Below, one piece after another: positions 43,780 to 54,171 of a stretch of DNA of 64,000 nt. Under the pieces are notes generated by a model, which ran no database searches, was not told the DNA's origin, and saw nothing but the letters and a program-made list of their open reading frames with translations. Positions within the stretch are counted from its first letter, which is position 1; the number at the start of each line of letters is the position of its first letter. Position numbers and translations under genes: made by a program. The stretch comes from Symbiodinium natans (Eukaryota > Sar > Dinophyceae > Suessiales > Symbiodiniaceae): contig CAJNDS010001879.1 in NCBI GenBank assembly GCA_905221605.1, forward strand, positions 1 to 64,000. Direction: 5' to 3'.

Positions 43780-44030
43780 CCCTAAACCCTAAACCCTAAG
43801 CCTTAAACCCTAAACTGTTTACCCTACGCCCCAAACCCCAAACCCCAAACCCCAAACCCCAAACCCCAAACCCCAAACCCCAAACCCCAAACCCCAAACC
43901 CCAAACCCCAAACCACAAACCCCAAACCCCAAACCCCAAACCCCAAACCCCAAACCCCAAACCCCAAACCCCAAACCCCAAACCCCAAACCCCAAACCCC
44001 AAACCCCAAACCCTAAACCCTAAACCTGTT
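43780..44030 (-). repeat. CCCTAAA array with a pure CCCCAAA block
   Basis: 43826-44009 is about 26 copies of CCCCAAA with a single CCACAAA, flanked by CCCTAAA. Confidence 0.95.
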
Positions 44031-44037
44031 TTTGCAG

Positions 44038-44137
44038 CACCTCAGGCACTTGGCTTTACGCGAATGGAATCTGGCCGACCATACTTTGTGAGTCCGGTCC
44101 GTATGGCAGCTTGGTCCAAGATTCGTATACTTGGATG
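44038..44137 (+). CDS. Candidate exon, possibly upstream in the acyltransferase gene
   Basis: TTTTTGCAG acceptor after a 250-bp CCCTAAA/CCCCAAA array, GT donor into TTTAGGG. Two frames are open: TSGTWLYANGIWPTILC and GFTRMESGRPYFVSPVR. Frame not resolved. Confidence 0.35.
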
Positions 44138-44204
44138 GTTTAGGGTTTAGGGTTTAGGGTTTAGGGTTTAGGGTTCAGAGTTTAGGGTTTAGGGTTCAGG
44201 GTAC

Positions 44205-44326
44205 TTATTAATCAAGTATAGCTGTACTTATAGCTGTACTTATAACCATATTAGGGCACTTAATGGGCTTATAAGTGGGTTGTAAGTACAGTTATAATTG
44301 GTTAGTCAGTACCATGAACCTCCAAG
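44205..44326 (+). mobile_element. Family D inverted-repeat element
   Basis: Internal CTTATAAGTGGG and its partners, right end CATGAACCTCCAAG; downstream of a TTTAGGG array. Confidence 0.7.
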
Positions 44327-44917
44327 TGTGATGCCAATGTTAGCGCAGTTCAGCAGGCAGTCACAAAACTAGCTACGAATAAGATGTGCTTGTAATCCCT
44401 ATCGTATTTCTCTGCTAGAAACCACGCGAGCAGCTTAGCACAAAACTGTTGGTTGGTTGGCGGGAGCAGGACAATGCCTCGAGCTTTCACACTTTTCGCA
44501 TTCTCTTCAACTCCACCTTCTGCTCTCTGCGCAAGGCCCACTTTTTCCAGGTCTCTCACCCTAAACCCCAAGCCCTGGCACAACACCCTAACCGGTCTCC
44601 GAATTGAGGCAACGATTTCGGTCCCCTCCCCAGCGACCTGGAAACGCGGCAGCGGATGCCCCTTGGTGCCATGGTTTGGGGTTTAGAGAGTTTAGAGTTC
44701 CCAGAAGCCAGCCTGGGGTTGTCGGGTTCAGCGCAAGAAGGGGAAAAAAGGGCTTTGGAAGCCTTCGGCTGCGCCATGCTCGTCCTAGAGACGCCCTAAA
44801 CCCTTATCCCTTAACCCTAAACCCTAAACCTTAAACCCTAAGCCCTAAGCCCTAAACCCTAAACCCTAGACCCTAGACCCTACACCCTAAGCCCATGAGC
44901 GAAGCCCGAAGTGAAAG

Positions 44918-44969
44918 AGTACGCTTTGCGGCCCCTGCCCAAGGCTCCGGGCCACGCCGCTGATTGTCA
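44918..44969 (+). CDS. Acyltransferase exon just before motif I
   Basis: The exon reads ...RATPLIV and ends with one base (a) that joins the gc of the next exon to give Ser. The product runs TPLIVSNHVSYLD across three exons, which is the usual LPLAT lead-in to motif I. The donor is GC (GCAACTTGG), and the next exon also begins GCAAC. A frame giving [12 protein letters not shown] is open here too but does not join to motif I as well. Confidence 0.65.
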
Positions 44970-47900
44970 GCAACTTGGTCAGTCCAATCTTGATCCTTTT
45001 GGGGTTTAGGGTTTAGGGTTTAGGGTTTAGGGTTTAGGGTTTAGGGTTCCTTTTCTTTCAACTGCCTCACTCCAAAGCCTGGCGGCCCTCACTTAAGTGA
45101 GTCTTTTCTTCACCTTTGATCCTGTACCTTGGGATGGTCCCCCTTCTAGTAACAGTCCTCATTCGCCAGTCTACTAGGGGGTACTATAATCCCTGTTCAA
45201 CCCTAAACCCTAAACCCTAAACCCTAAACCCTAAACCCTAAACCCTAAACCCTAAACCCTAAACCCTAAACCCTAAACCCTAAACCCTAAACCCTAAACC
45301 CTAAACCCTATACCCTAAACCCTAAACCCTACTCATGACTGTTCGTATACGGGGGAACATCCCAACCTAAATCTGAAGCCCTAAACCCCTAAATCCTCGA
45401 CCCATCGAAAGTCGATGCGCGCATCGAAGTAATTCATGTGGGAGATTTTCCAAGAGGTGCTCTCCTGTTTTGGGTACTCATATAGGTATGGCTCTCAGGG
45501 CGGTATGAAGCTTGGGGTGTAGGGTTTAGGGTTTCGGGTTGAGGGAGAGGAACCCCAAAAGGATCAATATTCGGACTAACCACCCATGACCCAAGTCTAC
45601 TCTGATTATAGCGTGTGCGCAAGTGTTTCGCTGGGCCAGGGCGCTCTGGGAGTAAAGAATCCGACATTCTTCCACCCTACACGCTAAACCTGTGTTATTT
45701 CTTCCTGCCCTAAACCCTAAACCCTAAACCCTAAACCCTAAACCCTAAGCCCTACACCCTACACCCTACACCCTAAACCCTAAACCCTAAACCCTAAACC
45801 CTAAACCCTAAAACCTAAACCCTAAACCCTAAAAAACCCTAAACCCTAAACCCTAAACCCAAACCCGAAACCCTAAACCCTAAACCCTAAACCCTAAACC
45901 CTAAACCCTAAACCCTAAACCCTAAACCCTAAACCCTAAACCCTAAACCCTAAACCCTAAACCCTAAACCCTAAACCCTAAACCCTAAACCCTAAACCCT
46001 AAACCCTAAACCCTAAACCCTAAACCCTAAACCCTAAACCCTAAACCCTAAACCCTAAACCCTAAACCCTAAACCCTAAACCCTAAACCCTAAACCCTTA
46101 ACCCTTAACCCTAAACCCTGAACCCTGGACCCTGAACCCTGAACCCTAAACAAACCCTAAATCCGAAACCCTAAATCCGAAACCCGAAACCCGAAACCCT
46201 AAACCCTAAACCCTAAACCCAGCAGGCAACCACGTCAGCTACTTGGAGACATCGCTGCAGGGAGCAGGGGCATCACTTCGATTGTGCTGACGGGCTTACA
46301 TCGCCTTTAGCAAGGCCGAGGTTCCCTAGGGTTTTGGGTTTAGGGTTTAGGGTTTCGGGTTTCGGGTTTAGGGTTTAGGGTATGGGGTTTAGGGTTTAGG
46401 GTTTAGGGTTTCGGGTTTGGGGTTTAGGGTTTAGGGTTTGGGGTTTAGGGTTTCGGGTTTAGGGTTTAGGGTTTAGGGTGCATGCCCAGGACACGGTGGT
46501 GCTGCCGCTGGTGCTGGAGGCCCGTTTGAAGAACCAAAGGAGAACCCAACCCGCGAGCCCTAAACCCTAAACCCTAAACCCTAAACCCTAAACCCTAAAC
46601 CCTAAACCCTAAACCCTAAACCCTAAACCCTAAACCCTAAACCCTAAACCCTAAACCCTAAACCCTAAACCCTAAACCCTAAACCCTAAACCCTAAACCC
46701 TAAACCCTAAACCCTAAACCCTAAACCCTAAACCCTAAACCCTAAACCCTAAACCCTAAACCCTAAACCCTAAAGCCCTGACCCCCCAAAAAGAGTGGAG
46801 GGTATGCTCTCCCCCCCCTCCCTCCCACCCCCAAAAAAATCTTCGCTTTCACCCTACGCCCTACACCCTAGACCCTAGACCCTAAACCTTAAACCCTAAA
46901 CCCTAAACCCTAAACCCTAAACCCTATAAACCCTATAAACCCTATACACCCTATAAACCCTATAAACCCTATAAACCCGATAAACCCTATAAACCCTATA
47001 AGCCCTATAAACCCTATACACCCTATGAACCCTATAAACCCTATTAACCCTATAAACCCTATAAACCCTATAAACCCTATAAACCCTACAAACCCTTCAA
47101 AGCCTATAAACCCTAGACCCTAAACCCTAAACCCTAAACTATAAACCATAGACCCTAAACCCTATAAACCCTACCAACCCTAGACCCTAAACCCTAAACC
47201 CTATAAACCCTTTAAACCCTAGACCCTAAACCCTAACCCTAAACCCTACAAATCCTATAAACCCTATAAACCCCATAAACCCTATAAACCCTATAAACCC
47301 TATAAACCCTATAGACCCTAGACCCTAAAACCTAAAACCCTATAAACCCTATAAACCCTAAACCCTAAACCCCATAAACCCCAGACCCTAAACCCTATAA
47401 ACCCTATAAACCCTAGACCCTCGCCTTCGGCAGGTTCCCAAGATCATTGCCATGGCCGAGGTCGCCTCGTGGCCCCTCTTCGGCCAGCTCTGCCAGGACT
47501 CCGGGAGGTAGGGTTTAGGGTTTAGGGTTTAGGGTTTAGGGTTTAGGGTTTAGGGTTTAGGGTTTAGGAGGATTTAGGGTTTAGGGTTTAGGGTTTAGGG
47601 TTTAGGGTTTCGGGTTTAGGGTTTCGGGTTCGCGGTTCAGGGTTTAGGGTCTTAGGGTTTTAGGGTTTGGGGTCTAGGGTTTGGTTGTGAAGCTCAGTGG
47701 CTTTCATGGCCAACCTAGTCGAACTTTGCAATCGGTTGAGCATTTGGGGCGCCGGTTTTTTCGGGCTTATGGTTTTGGGTCTTAATCTTTAGGGCCTTTA
47801 CGGTTTTAGCTTTAAAGCCCTTGGGGTCCTATGGGCTTGGCCCTTCCTTGAGGGGATGGGCGGAGTATTTGAAGGTTCATGGACTGGTTAAAGGGTCGTA

Positions 47901-50900
47901 AGTGCCTCAAAGATGCTTGAGGATGTGCCTTAAGATTTCGCGTAGATATTGGGGTTTCGGTTTGTCATGCAGCCCTAAACCTCGAAACCTCTAAACCGTA
48001 AACCCTGAACCTACACCCTAAACCCTACACCCAAAACCCAAAACCCTACACCCTACACCCTACACATTAAACCCTAAATCCTAAACCCTAAACCCTAAGC
48101 CCTGAACCCTAAACGCGGCGAGTGGAGGAGTTGGAGATGATCTGGGTGGACCGCTCCTCGGCCGAGTCGCGGCGCGCGGCCAAGGCCCCGAGCTCGTCAC
48201 AACCCGAAGCCATGGTTAACACCTAAACCCTGAGCCCGGAACCCTAAACCCTAAGCCCTAAACCGTAAACCCTGTAGGACCAGTTTTGGCCATCCCAGGG
48301 TTTAGGGTTTAGGGTTTAGGGTTTAGGGTTTAGGGTTTAGGGTTTAGGGTTTAGGGTTTAGGGTGCATGGAACCATCCAAGCAGGAAGCCATAGCCAGCC
48401 ATGCTGCTGAGTGGGAGCGTGGAGATCGGCCCTTGCCCGGAAGCCTAGCTGCTGGTTTAGGATAGGGTTTAGGGTTTTGGGTTTAGGGCTTAGGGTTTAG
48501 GGTTTAGGGTTTAGGGTTTAGGGCTTAGGGTTTAGGGTTTAGGGTTTAGGGTTTATTGAAGTTGGTTTAGGTCCGGGGAAAGTTTCAAGGAAAGTTTCCC
48601 CTTTCAACTTTTGAATAATTTCAAGTTACAGTAAGGTTTAGGGTTTAGGGTTGAGGGTTGAGGGTTTAGGGTTTAGGGTTTGGGGTTTAGGGTTTAGGGT
48701 TGAGGGTTTAGGGTTTAGGGTTTAGGGTTTAGGGTTGTCAAGGCCTCAGTCTCACCTTCAACTCTGTGTGAGATTTCGGCGTCTGGGCTCCATGAGAGTA
48801 ACATAGGGGCCTTAGTAGTCAGAATAGGGATTTGGGGGTGATTACTATATGATCATAAAAGGGACCATAAGGGAAATACTACTAATATCTTTTTCCGACC
48901 CCTATAGTAGGGTGCATTAGGAATCTGAAGCTAGGTCTTGGGATATTCAAAGTGTTCCCACTATCGAGTTTAAGAGGATCTTAGTGGAACCCATTTTCCA
49001 GGGAGGGCTTTCGTGGCCAACCTAGGGTAGAGTTTTTGGACTGAAGGGGTTGCAGAGAAAGGCTTTAGGCTTTCCAGTGTCTTCACAGTTCTGCTGAGTT
49101 GGGTTCCGCCTTCGTCTTGGAGTTGGGGTACTTTACAGCCCGGGTTTAGGGTTTAATTCGGCTCCTAAACCCTAAGCCCTAAACCCTAAACCGGAACCCT
49201 AAACCCTAAACCAAAAACCCCAAACCCCAAACCCCAAACCCTAGACCCTAAACCCCTGAGCATCCCCTTTTTCGAGGTACATATGGGACTGTAGAGGCTT
49301 GCCTGCCAAGGCTGATATGGCCCGAAGGGACTACGTCCAACGGCCAGGGCATCAAGGACTTCAAGCAAGGCCACTCTCCCTAGGGTTTTGTGTTTAGGGT
49401 TTAGGGTTTAGGGTTTAGGGGTAGGCCGCAAACCCCACCTCTGATACTGCGCTTGTTGCAGGGCATTGTTGGCATGTGCTCGTGTTGTAGCAGAGCTGCA
49501 ATGCGGAATGGCAGACGTAGCACACCCAAGAGGTAGCCCCACTAGGTTTGGGGTTTAGGGTTTAGGGTTTCTGCTTTAGGCTTTCGGGTTTAGAGTTTAG
49601 GGTTTAGGGTTTAGGGTTGAGAGGGTAAGGATGCCCCCCTCGGCATGTTCTGCATCTCCCAGAGTAGTACGGATCCCAAGGGGATGGTCCTTTGGGTTCC
49701 GCGCGCGTGCGGCCAAGTTGTGTGCGCAAGGCCAGAGATCATCCGATATGTGGAGCCCTCCAGACCTCCGTTGTCTAAAGTCTAACTACTGGTTCTTGGT
49801 AGTACGGAACTCGGGAAGTGCTTACAGGGCACTACAGGATATAAGGTACCTCCAAGATTCCCAACCAAGAGCCCGTCAGTTCCTTCAGATCTTCGGGTTT
49901 CCGCAGCCTTGGCAGCCCGAGCTGTCTCCGAAGTATCAGGTGGGAACTCCAGGCGCCCTTAGGATCGATCCGAAGTACGGGCGCTCATTATACTCCTTAT
50001 ACCCTAAACCCTGAACCCTAAGCCCTAAACCCTAAACCCTGAACCCTGAACCCTGAGCCCTAAACCCTAAACCCTAAACCCTAAACCCTAAACCCTAAAC
50101 CCTAAACCCTAAACCCTAAACCCTGTAGGGACCCAAATTAAAAGCCCACACTTGGAACCCGAGATGAAGGTGCTTTCTTGCCCGGGGTGCCTGTGCGGCC
50201 CGTGCTGATCAAGTACACCGGCGCTTTGGTGGGCAATGGTTCAAGGTTTAGGGTTTAGGGGATAGGGTTTAGGGTTTGGGGTTTAGGGTTTAGGGTTTAC
50301 GGTTTAGAGTTTCGGGTTAGGGATTTGGTGGGCAATGGTTGTTGAACGCGGATCCCAACTCCAACTACGGCTGGGGATCAGGACTAGGGTTTACGTCCTT
50401 GGGAAGTGAGGTAGCTAACATAGACCCTAATTTCCTCATTCCCTATCAAGCACCCATAAGATTGAGGGGGGTATTCCATACTCACCTAGCGGCGTGAGGT
50501 TTTCAGGTTCCAGTGCCTGCCCAAAGAGCCAGAGTGAACCTGAAGAGGCAGACGCCTCAACTCTCGACGCCAGCCATCAATTAGGGTTTAGGGTTTAGGG
50601 TTTAGGGTTTAGGGACTAGGGTTCAAGTTTTTGGCTCGAGGTTGTGTGCGAAAGTACCTTGTGAAGTCCTGAGCAGAAGCCGGTATAGTGGTCCCTAAAC
50701 CTTAGGGCAGCCAAGGGTTGGTGTCCGTCCCCAAAAACAACGCAGCGAGGCAATCATACACCCTAAGCCCTAAGACCTAAACCCTAAAGCCTAAATCCTA
50801 AAGCCTAAATCCTAAAGCCTAAATCCTAAAGCCTAAATCCTAAAGCCTAAATCCTAAAGCCTAAATCCTAAAGCCTAAATCCTAAACCCTAAACCCCAAA

Positions 50901-53900
50901 CCCTAAACCCTTAACCCTTTTGCAGGGGACTGGGATCCCTCCAATGTCAGCTTCCGAGATGCTCAGGCCAGGGCGGCTCCGTGGGTTTAGGGGTTACGGA
51001 TTAGGGGGTTGTGGGTTTCGGGTTTAGGGTTTATCATGGTTAAGGGTTGTTTTAAGGTTTAGGGCTTGTGAGTTTAGGGTCAGGTTCAGGGTTCAGGGGC
51101 TCTTGAGGTTCAACGTCAAGGGTACCTAAGGCCTGCAACTCTAAACCCGTCCGAATCCCAAGAAGTCCCCATCCCCTCCCCCCCCCCCCATGCCCTGAAT
51201 CCCTCCCGGCTGCCCAAGCTCTCCAAATCTCCAAACCTCCAAAGCCCTGAAACCCCTAACTACCTCCCCCCACACAAAACAGGTTGAAATACATAAACAT
51301 GTAAATAAATAAAAATATGTATATAAAAAGAGTTCCTGTCACGTAGAAAGACTCATGATGGTACGGTTTCTATGTTGGGTTCTTGGTGTCGCGAAGCATG
51401 AAGTCTAGCTCCCAGACCAAGGATTCAGTACTAAGTGGTCATTTCCAGTCCAGTTAATAGAAGTGTTGTAGATGACCTGGAAAAGCTGGACTGATTCGCG
51501 AGGTTGGAATCATGAACTTGGTAATGGTTTTAATAGGTGTTCTGGGAGTGATTGACCATTGAGTCCCGAAGGTAGATCTAGAGCCAGGATTCATGAACTA
51601 GATGTAAAGGGAGTCATGAGGGAGTGATCTGTGAGTGAACAACATGACAGCTTACCTGGTGATGACAGTACTAATCCTAAAGGTAGATCACCCGGGCATT
51701 TAAGTACATATATATATATATATATATATTTATATATGTATGTAACAATATATATATATATACATACAGACATATATAAATATATGTAAGTATGTATATA
51801 TATATATACACACATATGAACATATATACACATATGAACATATATGCATATATGAACATATTTATATATGCTCACCCTCCCCCCCCCCCCCATGACCTAC
51901 CGTGAGGCTGTGTCGGAGTAAGAAATCCATACTTAGTCATAGGTAAGAATTTAAAAAGAACCCTATTAATTGAACGAAAACCCTATGAAATTTAATACGA
52001 ACCCTATTAAAATTAATAAGACCCTTATTGAAATCAATAGGAATCTTATTGAATCAATAGGAATAATGGCTTGGAATCAGATTTGAGTCAGAGGAACTGT
52101 ATCAAACGTCACAGGAATGCTATTAAAATGTAGAAAAATAATAGGGCCCCCATGAAGAATAGTAGGGAGCCTGTGAAAATGAAAAGGGACCCTTTTTGAA
52201 TTCACGGGAATGTGGGAATTCCATTAAATCTATATAGGGATCCTATTAACATTTCTCTTACTCTTGTTATGATGAATTAGAATCCTATTCAATTTTTTAA
52301 GGAACCCCACTAAAATTCATAAGAACCGCTTTACAAATTAAGAGGAATCTTTCACATGAAGAGGGTCCTACCATCAATAGGAATCTATAAGCAACACCAC
52401 TAAAAATCATAAGAACCCTCTTGCAAATTAATATGAATCCTTTGAAAATGAAGAGGAATCCTACTAAAATCAATAGGAATTAATGGGAACCCTATGAAAA
52501 TAAATATGAAAATTCATAAGAATATTATGAAATGGTAGAGGAGTCCTATTAAGATGGTTAGGAACCCTTTGACGTTAATCGGAGTTTATTAAGAGCCCCA
52601 GTAAAATGCCTAAGAACCCCATTACGAATTGATAGGAATCCTTCTAAAATGAAGAGGAATCCTATTAAAATTAATAGGAACCAATAGGAGTCCTACAAAA
52701 TTCAGTGTGGTTCCTTTTCAAAATTTCTTGGCTTCCTGTTAGACTTAATGTGATTCCTATTAGACTTAATGGGACTAGGAATGCTATTCAAATTTCCAAG
52801 AATACCATTAACATTACTTGGAGGCGCACTAAAATGAATAGGCCCTAACATGAATCTTAAAAAAGACTCTTAATTTCAGAGGAACCCTATTGGAATTAAA
52901 AGAAACACTTTAAAATGATTAAGAACCTTGTTGAAATGCATAAGAACCCTATTGAAAAGTATTAGGAATCCTCTGATGTTGAATAAGAAACCTCTGAAAG
53001 TTCATAAGAATATAAGTAAAATGAAAAGAAGTCCTATAAAGATGGTTAGGAACCCTTCTACATTAATAGGAATAGGAATGCTATTGCTGAGATTAATATA
53101 AGACTGACCAAAACCAACGAGCCTCTAAGCATGCTGACACGTCCTGCTTCGAACCAAAACCGTCCACTGGACAGCTACATGTAGAGCTGAACGGTTCAGG
53201 CCCGAGAGAGGTACGAGGCAAAACCAAAAAACCAAAAAACCCATCTTTTTTAGAGAATGGGGAGGGGATTTTGAAAAATATGGTGTTTTTGGTTTTGCCT
53301 CGTAAAAAGATGGTTTTGCATAGGAAAACCAACTTTTCCCTCGCAAAAAGATGGTTTTCCTTAAGAACACCAAGCCAAAACCATCTTTTTACGAGGGAAA
53401 AGTTGGTTTTCCTATGAAAAGCCATCTTTTACGAGGCAAAACCAAAAAAACCAAAAAAAACATCTTTTTTATAGAATGGGGAGAGGAATTTGAAAAAGAT
53501 TGTTTTTTTTTGGTTTTGCCTCGTGAAAAGATAGTTTTTCATAGAAAACCATCTTTGCCCTCGTAAAAAGATGGTTTTGGAGACAAAAACCAACTTTTAA
53601 CGAGCAAAAAGATGGTTTGTCATAGAAAAACCAACTTTTCCCTCGTAAAAGGATGGTTTTCCTGAGGCAGACCAGACCAAAACAATCTTTTTACGTGGGA
53701 AAAGTTGGTGTTTCTATGGAAAACCATCTTTTTACGAGGCAAAACCAAAAAAAACCCTGAGCCAAGAACCAACTTTTACCTCGCAAAAAGTTGGTTTTCC
53801 AGAAGCAGACCAGGCCAAAACCATCTTTTTTACGAGGGAAAAGTTGGTTTTCCTATGAAAAACCATCTTTTTACGAGGCAAAACCAAAAAAACATCTTTT

Positions 53901-54131
53901 TCAACATCCCCTCCCCATTCTCTTAAAAAGTTGTTTTTTTTGGTTTTTTGGTCTCGCCCGTCTCGGCGTCCAGTCCTGTGGTCCGTGTGGGGTCTGTTTT
54001 GTCGAGAGACAGCCACTGAGAGTAGCAAAAAACGGCATAGGGCACGAGCGGGTTTTAAACGGTATTTACGAGGGAAACAGATCTGGGTAGGTCATGGGGG
54101 GGGGTGTGTCCATATATATATATATATATAT

Positions 54132-54171
<40 letters not shown>

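Noticed and set aside
44327-44788. A gene end (TAA at 44393) followed by a small gene starting ATG at 44474 (MPRAFTLFAF...)
   Set aside because: Phases fit, but the segment lies where the acyltransferase gene probably has an intron, and such open stretches arise by chance here.
47693-47754. Frame [20 protein letters not shown] as an acyltransferase exon
   Set aside because: Phase fits, but it would insert about 24 residues between WPLFG and VDR, where the family has none. Kept only as an alternative.
49631-50014. A 127-codon + strand frame, and the frame [19 protein letters not shown] in the same place
   Set aside because: It lies wholly inside the intron between motif III (49369) and motif IV (50170), whose junction is fixed by conserved residues.
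53093-54090. Several frames of about 100 codons on both strands
   Set aside because: They follow the AAAGATGGTTTTCC inverted repeats and overlap one another.
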